Assembly (NCBI GenBank): GCA_045649405.1
Contig: JAZRPW010000015.1
Location: forward strand, 1-64,000
DNA length: 64,000 nt
Origin: RUG11462 sp045649405
Lineage (GTDB): Bacteria > Bacillota > Clostridia > Oscillospirales > Acutalibacteraceae
Direction: 5' to 3'
Shown here: positions 43,306 to 51,547 of the stretch, one piece after another
Numbering within the stretch: the first letter of the stretch is position 1
Layout of the letters: each line of letters opens with the position of its first letter
Translations under genes and position numbers: made by a program
The notes under the pieces: generated by a model
The model's input: the letters and a program-made list of their open reading frames with translations, nothing else
The model's database searches: none
What the model was told of the DNA's origin: nothing

Positions 43306-43310
43306 TATTT
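43273..43310. terminator. Terminator after the candidate sRNA, also facing the minus-strand gene
   Basis: Hairpin AAAACAGGACTC-ttttt-GAGTCCTGTTTT with T-rich flanks on both strands. Confidence 0.85.
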
Positions 43311-43329
43311 AGTTTGCATTATGCATTAA

Positions 43330-43476
43330 TTATTTTTCTAAATATTTTTGAGCTTCTTGTTCTGAAATTTCTTTCATTTGTTCGCCACAACATTTAATGC
43401 CACAGTTTTCACAAGTACAGTCGATTAAAACTTTAACCATTGCGCCACATTTTTCGCATCTTACGATTTTATCCAT
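43330..43476 (-). CDS. 48-aa desulforedoxin-like cysteine-rich peptide
   Basis: ATG at 43476 after AGGAGGT. The 48 residues include seven Cys: C7, C10, C20, C22, C25, C29 and C30. The frame RCEKCGAMVKVL ... CCGEQMK matches the desulforedoxin / desulfoferrodoxin N-terminal pattern (CxxCG, then CCGxPM) that holds an Fe(SCys)4 centre. An inserted loop adds CTCENC, which is not in the usual family. It lies 12 bp after csoR and shares its promoter, so a role in metal binding or thiol stress is likely. Confidence 0.8.
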   Translation of the reverse strand: MDKIVRCEKCGAMVKVLIDCTCENCGIKCCGEQMKEISEQEAQKYLEK

Positions 43477-43488
43477 TCTTTACACCTC

Positions 43489-43785
43489 CTATTGATTAAA
43501 TCTTTTAAATAAGCTAATTAGTTCATCAATTGTGTCTAATTCGCCATTTTCCAAATCTCTTGTAACACACATATACAAATGATTTTCTAAAATGTGTGTT
43601 GATAAACTTTTAACAGAATTTTTGACAGCAGACAATTGAATTAAAATATCATTACAATAAGCATCATTTTCTACCATTTTAGTTATGCCGTTAATTTGTC
43701 CACTTATTCTATTAAGTCTGTTTATAATTAGTTTTTTATCTTCAGCACTTCTTTGTGTCTTTTTATTACAACAATTATTATCCAT
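43489..43785 (-). CDS. CsoR-family metal- or sulfur-sensing repressor
   Basis: A 98-aa all-helical DUF156 repressor. The sensor residues follow the CsoR pattern: C44 in AYCND, H69 and C73 in ENHLYMC (H-x3-C), which bind Cu(I) in CsoR proper. An extra CC sits at residues 5-6. ATG at 43785 is chosen because GGAGGT lies just before it and because the upstream sequence is the operator. The G/C-rich dyad in its own promoter indicates autoregulation. A different inducer (persulfide, other metals) is possible for this family. Confidence 0.92.
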   Translation of the reverse strand: MDNNCCNKKTQRSAEDKKLIINRLNRISGQINGITKMVENDAYCNDILIQLSAVKNSVKSLSTHILENHLYMCVTRDLENGELDTIDELISLFKRFNQ

Positions 43786-43803
43786 AACCCTACCTCCAAA
43801 TAT

Positions 43804-43833
43804 ATAATATACCCTATGGGGGTATATTGTCAA
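43804..43833 (-). promoter_or_regulatory. csoR promoter with a CsoR operator in the spacer
   Basis: On the minus strand, TTGACA (43833-43828) and TATTAT (43809-43804) are 18 nt apart. The spacer is filled by the near-palindrome TATACCCCCATAGGGTATA (43826-43808), a typical CsoR-type G-tract dyad. A second CCCCCC run lies just upstream (43836-43841). Bound repressor would block polymerase. Confidence 0.8.
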
Positions 43834-43944
43834 TAGGGGGGTATATTTTTTTAGTATACTTCCCTTTTTCACAACAAAAAACATTGTTTCAAATTCTATA
43901 GTAAAGGCATTTGCCTTGAATAAATATATGGAGAAATGTAATGT

Positions 43945-44796
43945 ATGGCTATTTTTACAAACTACGCCACACTTTCATACAACGGAGGTTCAACGAATTC
44001 TAACACAGTTACAGGCGAAATTTTAGAAACAATTTCTGCTACAAAAACTGCAGTTGTTGATGAGTATTCCGCTAATGATAGCGTAACTTATGTTGTTACA
44101 CTTGTTAATAGCGGTAGTGTTGCTGTTACAGGTCTTAGCGTAACCGATGATTTAGGCGGTTACACATTTGATGGAGCAACAGTTTATCCACTTGCTTATA
44201 CTGCTGGTTCTATTAAATATTATATTAACGGTGTTTTGCAAGCAGCACCAACTGTTAATGCAGGCCCACCATTAGTTATCAGTGGTATTAATATTCCAGC
44301 AAATTCTAATGCAATGCTTATTTATGAAGCAACTACAACAGATTATGCTCCACTTGACACTCAAGCCATTATCACCAACACTGTTACAGTTACAGGTGGT
44401 GGACTTGTAACACCGGTTACAGCAACAGAAACAATCAACAGTTTAGACGCTGCTAATCTTAATATTAGCAAGTCATTAACACCTTCTATTGTAACTGAAA
44501 ATGGTCAATTGACCTATACTTTTGTTATTGAAAACTTTGGTAATACTCAAGCGCTTGCAACAGACAATGTTGTTTTAACAGATACTTTCGACCCAATTCT
44601 AACTGGAATTTCAGTAACTTACAATGGTGCACCTTGGGTAGAAACCACAAACTACACTTATGATGAAACGACAGATATTTTCTCAACAGTGTTAGGTCAA
44701 ATTACAGTGCCAGCAGCAACATTTACACAAAACACAGATGGCACTTGGACTACAACACCTGGCATTACAGTTATTACAGTAACTGGAACTGTTTAA
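43945..44796 (+). CDS. DUF11-repeat protein without a signal peptide
   Basis: A 283-aa Thr/Val/Asn-rich beta protein. Two DUF11-type repeats are seen (about 28-130 with SVTYVVTLVNSGSVAVTGLSVTD, and about 155-255 with LTYTFVIENFGNTQALATDNVVLTD). The protein starts MAIFTNYATLSYNG and has neither signal peptide nor sorting motif, though DUF11 domains are normally outside cells. GGAGAAA precedes the ATG at 43945. Base composition is somewhat less AT-rich than the neighbours. It stands alone. Function unknown; a structural or spore/cell-surface role is possible. Confidence 0.82.
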   Translation: MAIFTNYATLSYNGGSTNSNTVTGEILETISATKTAVVDEYSANDSVTYVVTLVNSGSVAVTGLSVTDDLGGYTFDGATVYPLAYTAGSIKYYINGVLQAAPTVNAGPPLVISGINIPANSNAMLIYEATTTDYAPLDTQAIITNTVTVTGGGLVTPVTATETINSLDAANLNISKSLTPSIVTENGQLTYTFVIENFGNTQALATDNVVLTDTFDPILTGISVTYNGAPWVETTNYTYDETTDIFSTVLGQITVPAATFTQNTDGTWTTTPGITVITVTGTV

Positions 44797-44800
44797 AAAA

Positions 44801-44836
44801 CAAACCCTCGAAACATAAAAGTTTCAAGGGTTTTCT
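44801..44836. terminator. Terminator between the DUF11 and SDR genes
   Basis: Hairpin ACCCTCGAAAC-ataaaa-GTTTCAAGGGT (one mismatch) followed by T-rich sequence. Confidence 0.7.
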
Positions 44837-44837
44837 T

Positions 44838-45557
44838 TTATATCATACCACCATCAACAGTCAAAACCTGTCCTGTCATAAAAGATGAATCTTGGCTAAT
44901 TAAAAACTTAACTACATTTGAAACATCTTTAGGTGTGCCGTTACGCATTAACGCAGTATCGCTTGCAAGTGAAAGCAAATCATCTTCAGACAAATTGTCA
45001 AGCATATCAGTTAAAATCACACCTGGAGCTACTGCATTAACATTAATACCAGATGGACCAACTTCTTTTGCTAATGCTTTTGTCATTCCAATGACAGCAG
45101 ATTTTGAAGCAGAATAAACAACTTCACAAGAGCCACCACAAACACCCCAAATTGATGAGATGTTTACAATTTTACCTTGTTTTTCATTAATCATTGTTGG
45201 CAAAATTGCTTTTGTGAGAGCAAAAACACCTTTTACATTAGTATCAAAAATGTTGTCATAATCTTGCTCGCTAACATCAGTAAAAAGTGAAGTTTTTGCT
45301 ACTCCTGCATTGTTTACAAGAGCGTAAATATTTTTATACTCAGCTAAAATTTTTCTCGCAGTTTCTTCAACTTGACTAAATTTAGAAATGTCGCATTTGT
45401 AGGTTTTAATATTAGCAGACAAACTTTCTAGTTCTTTAGCACTTTCATCACTATTTTTATAAATACCGATTATAAAATAGCCTTCATTCGCCAAATCAAG
45501 AGCAATTTGTCTGCCAATTCCACGAGTAGCGCCGGTAACAATTACATTCTTACTCAT
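44838..45557 (-). CDS. SDR-family oxidoreductase (FabG/YmfI-like)
   Basis: A 239-aa NAD(P)H-dependent reductase. It has the TGATRGIG cofactor site (residues 8-15), VNNAG near 82, and the catalytic triad S135, Y148 and K152 (YSASK). The C-terminus ends LTVDGGMI. Similar clostridial proteins are annotated as YmfI, which makes the 5-aminopentanone modification on EF-P; ordinary FabG (3-oxoacyl-ACP reductase) is the other option. It is the third gene after the PurL-like gene and apgM, 2 bp from apgM. Confidence 0.88.
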   Translation of the reverse strand: MSKNVIVTGATRGIGRQIALDLANEGYFIIGIYKNSDESAKELESLSANIKTYKCDISKFSQVEETARKILAEYKNIYALVNNAGVAKTSLFTDVSEQDYDNIFDTNVKGVFALTKAILPTMINEKQGKIVNISSIWGVCGGSCEVVYSASKSAVIGMTKALAKEVGPSGINVNAVAPGVILTDMLDNLSEDDLLSLASDTALMRNGTPKDVSNVVKFLISQDSSFMTGQVLTVDGGMI

Positions 45558-45559
45558 AA

Positions 45560-46762
45560 TTATTTACCCAAAAACATTGGCATTAAATCAACGCTTTTGT
45601 CAATGTAAAGTCCTGTTTTTTCAGCGTTTTCTTCTGTGAAAACATCAGCGCCATCGTATTCTTTTTGGCTGTCAAAAATCATAAACGGTACTGGCTCAGA
45701 TGAGTGAGTTTTAGTAACAAGCGGAGTTGGGTGGTCAGGCATAATGAGAATTTTAAAATCTCCATACTTTTGAATTTCTTGATAAAGTGGAGTCAAAATC
45801 TTTTCATCAATAAGCTCAATTGCTTTAACTTTGTTTTCAGCTTCTCCCCTATGACCACATTCATCTGGTGCTTCAAGGTGAACAAAAACAAAGTCATTTC
45901 TTGAAAGAAGTTCTTTTGCAGTGTTTGCTTTTTTATCAAAATCAGTGTCTATATAACCAGTTACACCGTCGATTTCAGCAACTTCCATTTTAGAAAGTTT
46001 GCCAATTCCACGAATTAAGTCAACTGCAGATACAACTGCGCCAGATACACCAAACATATCTTTAAAGAAAGGAAGTTGTGGCTTTTTGCCTTCTCCCCAG
46101 AACCAAGCAGAATTTGCTGGGCGTTTGCCTTCTTGTTTTCTTTTAACGTTAACTGGATGATTTTCCAAAATCTCAACAGACTTTTTCATCATCTCAACAA
46201 AAACTTGCGCTTCTGGTACTTTTGACAAATATTCGCCAACAACTTTATCAGAAATGTCGTGTGGAGGTGTAAATTCAAGACCTAAACCACCAAGTTTTGA
46301 AACCAAACAATGACGATATTGAACACCAGTATAAAAAGCATTGTTTTCATCGCCAAACTCTTTTTGTAACGCTTTAATAAGTTCATCAGCTTCTTCAGTT
46401 GAAATGTCTCCACCACAATAGTCAACCATTACTCTGTCTTCATAAGATTCTGCATCTGACAAAGTTACAAGGTTGCAACGCATTGCAATTTCATCATCTT
46501 TAAGTTCAATGCCAAGATTAGCCGCTTCTAATGGAGAGCGACCAGAATAACAAGTTTTAGCATCATAACCCAAAACAGAAAGATTAGCAACATCGCTGCC
46601 AGGTTTTAGTCCCTCTGCAACGGTTTTGCACATACCAATTTTAGCAACTTTACAAAGATTGTCCATCATTGGTTTGTTAGCAACCTGCATTGGTGTTTTT
46701 CCACCTAAAACGTCATTTGGCAAGTCTGCCATACCATCACATAATACTACTAAATATTTCAT
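45560..46762 (-). CDS. apgM: Cofactor-independent phosphoglycerate mutase, archaeal type
   Basis: A 400-aa enzyme of the alkaline-phosphatase superfamily that interconverts 2- and 3-phosphoglycerate without 2,3-bisphosphoglycerate. VLCDGMADLP carries the first metal ligand, GSDVANLSVLG the Ser nucleophile, ECGHRGEAENKV the His and Asp ligands, and MPDHPTPLVTKTHSSEPVPF the final ones. GGAGG precedes the ATG at 46762. It lies 14 bp after the PurL-like gene. Confidence 0.94.
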   Translation of the reverse strand: MKYLVVLCDGMADLPNDVLGGKTPMQVANKPMMDNLCKVAKIGMCKTVAEGLKPGSDVANLSVLGYDAKTCYSGRSPLEAANLGIELKDDEIAMRCNLVTLSDAESYEDRVMVDYCGGDISTEEADELIKALQKEFGDENNAFYTGVQYRHCLVSKLGGLGLEFTPPHDISDKVVGEYLSKVPEAQVFVEMMKKSVEILENHPVNVKRKQEGKRPANSAWFWGEGKKPQLPFFKDMFGVSGAVVSAVDLIRGIGKLSKMEVAEIDGVTGYIDTDFDKKANTAKELLSRNDFVFVHLEAPDECGHRGEAENKVKAIELIDEKILTPLYQEIQKYGDFKILIMPDHPTPLVTKTHSSEPVPFMIFDSQKEYDGADVFTEENAEKTGLYIDKSVDLMPMFLGK

Positions 46763-46776
46763 AAACTCCTCCGAAT

Positions 46777-49700
46777 TTAACCTTTAAAATAATTAATTCC
46801 CGCTTCAAAAATTCTAATATTTCTGTTGTCAGGAATGTTTGCAAAACAGCCACTTGTTCTTCTTTGTGGCAATGCAGATTTACCCATAATTCTACCATTT
46901 GGTGAAACAATTGCTTCAACAGCACAAGTAGATGCGTCAGGGTTAAACGGCAATTTTGCAGCAATTTTTCCGCTATTATCAATATACTGTGAAACTACTT
47001 GATTATTTTCAATTAATTTCAACATTGTTTTCTCATCTGCAATAAATCTTGTGTTTGATTGATATGAAGGTTGAATGAAAACATCACCTGTTTTGCATTC
47101 GTTAAGCCAAGGTGAATTGTTTGAAACAACCTTTGTTCTTACGAACCCTGAGAACGGTCTTGAAATAACATTGTTAGACAAATATGCTCCTTTTTCATAA
47201 GGTTTATATGTACCTTCTGTCAAAAGCCCTGTTCTAAGGAGAATGTCAAATCCTTCTTCAAAACCAATAATCAAACCATCATTTTCAAGCAAAGTTTCTA
47301 CTGATTCACGAATTAAATCATTAATCATAACGCTAAAACCAAACTCTGCTGAATAATAACTATTTGAACCAGATGGCAAACATAAAATTTGCGCATTATT
47401 GATTTTTTCTGCAAGTGTTTCAATTGATTTTTGATAGGATTTAGGATTAATACAATAAACCTCAACATCGCCACCTGCATTTTCAAATGCACGTTTGCAA
47501 TCGTTTGCACCACCAAATGATGTAAAGACTGGAATTATTACTTTAGGTTTAGCAAATTTTTGTGTGCTTTCAAATTTTTCTTCACAAACAAACTCATCAA
47601 TTTTTGCCATTGCAGTTTTTTGCAAAGTTTTTGTTGGGTAATAAGTTTGCATTGTACCTGTATAAGATGCAACAGCATCATTAATTGAAACTGTTTCATT
47701 ACCAAAAATAAACTTTTGTTCAGATGTTGTTTTACCGATAATCAAAGTATCCATACCAGAAAAAGCACCTGGATTTGTAGTTTCAATTACAATTGAAGCA
47801 GCTTTTGCAGAAAACAAAGTATCAACATCTAACTGTTCAAATTCAACACCAATGTTGTTACCAAAACTCATTTTTGCAACAGTGGCAGCAATACCACCTT
47901 CGTTTACAACAGAAGCAGATAAAACCTTGCCATTTTGAGACAAGTAATGAATTTGACGATAAATAACTTTTGCTTTATCATAGTCAGGCAACCCTGTCTT
48001 TTGAACAATAGGCATTGGCACTAAAATAATGGTTGAATCGGTTGATTTCAATTCTGGTGTAATAACTTCATTACCTTTCAAAACTGAAATTGCAAAACAT
48101 GAAAAATCTAAAATTTCTTCGCCTGTTTCATCAAATGTTAAATCATAAGAAATTGATGGAATATTCATACCAATTTCAGCAGAAAAAGCACCAAAAATTG
48201 AAGAAAACAAATTGCCAAATTTAGAAGCAAAACCTTTAGGATTTGAAACATTTTGACAAATACCAAGTTTTGTGTTAATTGAATTTGCGCCAGTAGCAAC
48301 GATTTTTGAAATACATTCCATTGCAGAAAAAGCAGCACCATGATACGGGCTAATATTTGAAATTTTAGGATTACAACCGTAAGAAATTGCTGTAACTGTG
48401 TTTGTATTACCGGTTGTGGTTGGAATTTTACAAACAAATGCATCTGCAGGAGTCAACTCATTTTTACCACCAAAAGGTGCCAATACACAAAGACCGCCAA
48501 CAGTGGAGTCAAAACTTGATGAAACACCCTTTTTAGAACAAATTGAAATCTTTTTAAGGTTTTGTAAAAACGCATCTTTTAATGCAAGTTTTTGCAAATC
48601 AGAATTACTTTCATTAAAGTCAATTTTTCTATTTGACAAGTCGTTAATCAAAACGCTGTGTCGTTCATTATCATTAACTGAATTAATAAACTCGGTTGAA
48701 ATGTTTGCCAATTGTTTTTTACCGTTTTTCACAACTAAATATGGTTCTTTGTTAATAGTACCAATTATGTGGGAAGAAAGGCCAATATTAGCACAAATTG
48801 CTTTAATTTTATCAATATTATCTTTTGAAACAACAACGGCAGAACGGCAGTTGTGAACACTTAAAGCCAAATGAGAAAGTGGCAAACAGTCTGATTTAAT
48901 CATTCTGTTAATGTCAATTTCAACACCATAAAACTCTTTTAAAAGGCCTGAAATAATACCATTAGAAAAATCTAGAATTTTCTTTATGTAAGTTTCGTTT
49001 GCAACTTCTTTACAAAATTGAATTATTTTTTCTCTTTGCAAGTAATTGCTTTTTTGAGTGAATTTTTTATCATATAAATCTTCAATTCTAATTTTACTAC
49101 CAAGCATTACAATGCTATCGCCTTCACTGAGTTTTGCAGAATATGAAGGCTTTGTACCTGCAAAAGCAGTTGCGGTATAGTTAATTGGTTTTTTAATGTG
49201 TTTGCTAAAGATTTGACCACCAAGAGAAGCTGCAATACCTAATTCTCTATTCATTCTTGCAACTTTGTCGGTCAAATAGTCCCCAATTGTTACTGTTTTG
49301 TATGTGCAATTAGTAATATTTCTTGCTTTCTTTTCAACAAAAGTATGACAATCAAGACACAATGATTGATAAGCTTCAAAATTATCACCAAGACGATTTT
49401 GAACTACATCAAAACCTGCTGTTTTGTCAGTTTTTCCTGCTTTAAAGCCAATTAAATATTGTTCAACAACACCATTAACATCAACTGGAGTTTGAATATA
49501 TGGTTTGCCATCTTCAATAACAACATCTTGAATTTGACCTTTTTGTTTCATATAGTCATAGCCAGCAGAAGCAATGTCCTTTAATGAGATTGCACCTTGT
49601 TTTTCAATGCCTGCTTGCTCACGCATGCTAATAAACTCATCTATTGTGATTTTAAGTGGAGAGTTGCCAGCAACTTCTTCAAAGTTAATTTCATTAAATC

Positions 49701-50388
49701 TTAAATTTTCAGGCGAAATTTTAGAAGTTAAAACTGAGTCAATTGAATAAAGTTCAACAAGCGTTGGATTTCTTTTTAAAAGTTTAAAATAGTCACGAAT
49801 AAGGCAAAGTGTTTCTTTAGACATTTTAAGCGATGTTTTATTCAAATATTGATAAATTTGTACATCATTTTTACTTAAAAAGTCTTCATCAACAACTGTT
49901 TCGCCAAAATTATAAATGTCTTCTGATATGCTTAAAGCTTTGTTATTATCAGGAAGTTCATAATAATTTCTATCAATCAACAAACTTTTAATTTCATCTA
50001 ACTTATAATCATTTAAAAGTTCAGAAACTGCAATAACTTTTGAATACTTAACCTTAAAATTGCCACTAATTCCATAAGAACGAGCAACATTTTTCAAATT
50101 ATACAATCTTTCTTGGAATTTGCCGTTGATTGGAGAAATTGAAAAACTACGCCAATCACTTGTAAGTGGCAAATAATCAATAAAAGCAGTTTCGGTATTT
50201 CTATTTACTAAAATTAATTTTGAAATTATATCGAATTCTTCTTTTGAAAGACCGTCAAAATCATATCTTTCAAAAGTTCTAAGTTCACTTTGAGGTTCTA
50301 AAGAAATATAATTTTTAATAAATCCTAATAGGTTTTTAGCACTATTATCAAGCCCACGCTTTTTTTCAACATATATTCTGAAAACCAA
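46777..50388 (-). CDS. PurL-like protein, probable pseudoenzyme of FGAM synthase
   Basis: The 1203-aa product matches the fused clostridial PurL (FGAM synthase) in length and layout: N-terminal region (1-140), linker, synthetase halves (about 140-770) and a glutaminase-like domain (about 960-1203). Yet the motifs that do chemistry are gone. The HCRH position (residues 215-230) reads SVLTSKISPE, the GGATC-type ATP motif (315-335) reads AGKTDKTAGFDVV, LGGRTGRDG (430) reads LGSKIRIED, GGKDSMSG (745-753) reads SISYDLTFD. In the glutaminase, the Cys of GICNG is E1044 (GFEEG) and the His and Glu of GHSER are L1173 and Q1175. Conserved structural parts (GKNELTPAD, SPYHGAAF, SPWLNE) remain. It starts TTG at 50388, 8 nt after GGAGG. 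The frame is intact, so it is kept. A true PurL must lie elsewhere. Confidence 0.75.
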   Translation of the reverse strand: MVFRIYVEKKRGLDNSAKNLLGFIKNYISLEPQSELRTFERYDFDGLSKEEFDIISKLILVNRNTETAFIDYLPLTSDWRSFSISPINGKFQERLYNLKNVARSYGISGNFKVKYSKVIAVSELLNDYKLDEIKSLLIDRNYYELPDNNKALSISEDIYNFGETVVDEDFLSKNDVQIYQYLNKTSLKMSKETLCLIRDYFKLLKRNPTLVELYSIDSVLTSKISPENLRFNEINFEEVAGNSPLKITIDEFISMREQAGIEKQGAISLKDIASAGYDYMKQKGQIQDVVIEDGKPYIQTPVDVNGVVEQYLIGFKAGKTDKTAGFDVVQNRLGDNFEAYQSLCLDCHTFVEKKARNITNCTYKTVTIGDYLTDKVARMNRELGIAASLGGQIFSKHIKKPINYTATAFAGTKPSYSAKLSEGDSIVMLGSKIRIEDLYDKKFTQKSNYLQREKIIQFCKEVANETYIKKILDFSNGIISGLLKEFYGVEIDINRMIKSDCLPLSHLALSVHNCRSAVVVSKDNIDKIKAICANIGLSSHIIGTINKEPYLVVKNGKKQLANISTEFINSVNDNERHSVLINDLSNRKIDFNESNSDLQKLALKDAFLQNLKKISICSKKGVSSSFDSTVGGLCVLAPFGGKNELTPADAFVCKIPTTTGNTNTVTAISYGCNPKISNISPYHGAAFSAMECISKIVATGANSINTKLGICQNVSNPKGFASKFGNLFSSIFGAFSAEIGMNIPSISYDLTFDETGEEILDFSCFAISVLKGNEVITPELKSTDSTIILVPMPIVQKTGLPDYDKAKVIYRQIHYLSQNGKVLSASVVNEGGIAATVAKMSFGNNIGVEFEQLDVDTLFSAKAASIVIETTNPGAFSGMDTLIIGKTTSEQKFIFGNETVSINDAVASYTGTMQTYYPTKTLQKTAMAKIDEFVCEEKFESTQKFAKPKVIIPVFTSFGGANDCKRAFENAGGDVEVYCINPKSYQKSIETLAEKINNAQILCLPSGSNSYYSAEFGFSVMINDLIRESVETLLENDGLIIGFEEGFDILLRTGLLTEGTYKPYEKGAYLSNNVISRPFSGFVRTKVVSNNSPWLNECKTGDVFIQPSYQSNTRFIADEKTMLKLIENNQVVSQYIDNSGKIAAKLPFNPDASTCAVEAIVSPNGRIMGKSALPQRRTSGCFANIPDNRNIRIFEAGINYFKG

Positions 50389-50428
50389 AATTTCAACCTC
50401 CTACATAAAAATATCTATAATTATGATA

Positions 50429-50457
50429 ATTATACCATTGATTTTTGTTTTTTTCAA
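50429..50457 (-). promoter_or_regulatory. Promoter of the PurL-like operon
   Basis: On the minus strand, TTGAAA (50457-50452), 17 nt and TATAAT (50434-50429). It overlaps the divergent azlCD promoter. Confidence 0.7.
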
Positions 50458-50466
50458 TGATATTAT
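50438..50466 (+). promoter_or_regulatory. azlCD promoter
   Basis: TTGATT (50438-50443), 17 nt and TATTAT (50461-50466). It shares its -35/spacer zone with the divergent PurL-like promoter. Confidence 0.65.
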
Positions 50467-50501
50467 AAATAAAAATATATATTTTTAAGGATTTTTTTAA
50501 A

Positions 50502-51194
50502 ATGAAGAATAATACTTTGAAAAAAGCATTCATCAACACCATTCCAGTTATGGCTGGTTATGTAGTTTTAGCTATTGGTTTTGGCATTTTGTTAAACTCA
50601 AAAGGTTACTCAATTTGGTGGTCTTTAGCTATGAGTGTTTTCATTTATGCCGGCTCAATGCAATACCTTGCAATTGACCTTTTAACCGGTGGCGCTTCAT
50701 TGATTACCACAGCAATTACTACTATTATGGTTAATGGCAGACATTTGTTTTATGGCATTTCAATGATTGACAAATACAAAAACACTGGTTTTAAAAAGCC
50801 ATATTTGATTTTTTCGCTTACTGATGAAACCTATTCTTTAAACTGTGGTGAATTACCAGAAGATGTTGAAAATCGTTCACTTTATTACTTTTTGGTTTCA
50901 CTATTCAACCATTGCTATTGGGTAATTGGTACAATAATTGGCTCGCTTTTAGGAAATATCATTCCTTTTAATACTAAAGGCATTGACTTTGCATTAACTG
51001 CCCTTTTCATTACAATCTTTGTTGAACAATATAAAACAAGCAAAAATCATAAGCCAGCAATAGTTGGTGTTGTTTGTTCTGTTGTTTGTCTTGTAATATT
51101 CAAAGCAAGCAATTTTCTTATTCCTACAATGCTATTAATTACAGCAGTTTTGACAATTATGAAAGGTTCAAACAAAGGTGGAGCCCATGAATAA
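50502..51194 (+). CDS. azlC: Branched-chain amino acid exporter, AzlC subunit
   Basis: A 230-aa membrane protein of the AzlC family with the start IPVMAGYVVLAIGFGIL, the MVNGRHLFYGISM segment near residue 85 and about seven helices. With AzlD it exports branched-chain amino acids or related compounds. It overlaps azlD by 8 bp. Confidence 0.93.
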   Translation: MKNNTLKKAFINTIPVMAGYVVLAIGFGILLNSKGYSIWWSLAMSVFIYAGSMQYLAIDLLTGGASLITTAITTIMVNGRHLFYGISMIDKYKNTGFKKPYLIFSLTDETYSLNCGELPEDVENRSLYYFLVSLFNHCYWVIGTIIGSLLGNIIPFNTKGIDFALTALFITIFVEQYKTSKNHKPAIVGVVCSVVCLVIFKASNFLIPTMLLITAVLTIMKGSNKGGAHE

Positions 51195-51516
51195 TTTACA
51201 CTCAATACTTTTAATTGTAGTAATTGCGATAATCACAATTGCTCTTAGATTTTTGCCTTTTATTATCTTTAATGGAAAAAGGAAAACACCAAAATACATT
51301 GAATATTTAAGTCAGGTTTTACCTTTTGCAATTATGGGAATGTTGGTAATATATTGCCTTAGAAACACATCATTTGTTTCCTATCCTTATGGAATACCTG
51401 AAATAATTTCAAGTTTAGTTGTAGTAATACTTCACCTTTTAAAAAGAAATACACTACTTAGCATTATTAGTGGCACTGCTTGTTATATGATTTTAGTTCA
51501 ATTTATTTTCAATTAA
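51187..51516 (+). CDS. azlD: Branched-chain amino acid exporter, AzlD subunit
   Basis: A 109-aa membrane protein with four helices. It has ITIALRFLPFIIF and IEYLSQVLPFAIMGMLVIYCLR, typical of AzlD. I chose the ATG at 51187 because AAAGGTGG stands just before it; a GTG 9 bp upstream is less likely. It ends at a terminator. Confidence 0.93.
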   Translation: MNNLHSILLIVVIAIITIALRFLPFIIFNGKRKTPKYIEYLSQVLPFAIMGMLVIYCLRNTSFVSYPYGIPEIISSLVVVILHLLKRNTLLSIISGTACYMILVQFIFN

Positions 51517-51547
51517 AAAATGGGCTCGAAAACGAGCCCATTTTTCT
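51514..51547. terminator. Bidirectional terminator between azlD and the Rrf2 gene
   Basis: Hairpin AAAATGGGCTCG-aaaa-CGAGCCCATTTT with A/T runs on both sides. Confidence 0.88.

Noticed and set aside
46777..50388. Simple annotation as purL (FGAM synthase)
   Set aside because: Overall length and layout fit, but the catalytic motifs of both parts are missing, so I give no gene symbol and call it PurL-like.
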